Source: Pardosa pseudoannulata (taxonomy: Eukaryota > Arthropoda > Arachnida > Araneae > Lycosidae). From it: a DNA stretch of 64,000 bases. Below the pieces are notes generated by a model. The model made no database searches. It was given only the letters and a program-made list of their open reading frames with translations, and was not told where the DNA came from. The number at the start of each line of letters is the position of its first letter. Position 1 is the first letter of the stretch. The position numbers were made by a program, and so were the translations under genes. Of this stretch, positions 63,988 through 64,000 are shown piece by piece. The stretch covers positions 84,408,844-84,472,843 of the forward strand of contig CM063504.1 of assembly GCA_032207245.1 (NCBI GenBank), in the 5' to 3' direction.

Positions 63988-64000
63988 TAAGACGCCAAAA

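Overview
The window is from a eukaryotic nuclear genome, very AT-rich. It holds a long intron-rich gene, (TA)n and (TCTA)n microsatellites, and remnants of many eukaryotic transposon superfamilies (hAT, Tc1/mariner, pogo/Tigger, Helitron, TTAA-target MITEs, a LINE and tRNA-derived SINEs). Gene content and repeat style suggest an arthropod, possibly a chelicerate such as a spider. That assignment is inference. There is no bacterial, phage or CRISPR content.

The only cellular gene I can support is on the minus strand from about 51.6 kb down to 12.2 kb. I reconstructed 27 exons by hand, all with GT donors and AG acceptors and mutually consistent phases. They give 3,765 bp, or 1,255 continuous codons with no stop. 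The order is coiled coil, Ser/Pro-rich acidic linker, PH1, PH2, MyTH4, then FERM. This is the architecture of PLEKHH1/PLEKHH2, the C. elegans MAX-1 family. Neither end is complete: no initiator exon was found to the right of 51.57 kb, and the last part of the FERM domain with the stop codon was not found to the left of 12.22 kb.

Left flank (1-9.4 kb): a four-copy 90-bp minisatellite, a degenerate ~200-230 bp tandem array, a dispersed repeat also present at 53 kb, a tRNA-like SINE, an internally deleted mariner, the 3' end of a LINE reverse transcriptase, and a dispersed repeat whose second copy is at 58 kb. Gene introns (12-51 kb): at least four hAT-type elements, two decayed Tc1-like elements with clear TIRs, one pogo/Tigger-like element, one TTAA-flanked MITE, a Helitron with a duplicated 5' part, two copies of a ~345-bp element with an internal tRNA-like promoter, several SINEs, and an extreme poly-A/poly-G block. 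Right flank (52-64 kb): microsatellites, a 100-bp tandem array, a hAT element with hATC coding sequence and a perfect 8-bp TSD, a second hAT MITE with a perfect TSD, a TTAA-flanked piggyBac-like MITE, and a long hairpin element.

Base composition differs sharply by region. CpG is almost absent across about 8.5-52 kb and common in both flanks, as expected if this gene body is methylated in the germline (inference). I found no evidence for a wholly new biological system. The most useful observations are the gene model, the CpG domain, the direct repeats that bracket an in-frame block of PH-domain exons, and several well-delimited transposons.
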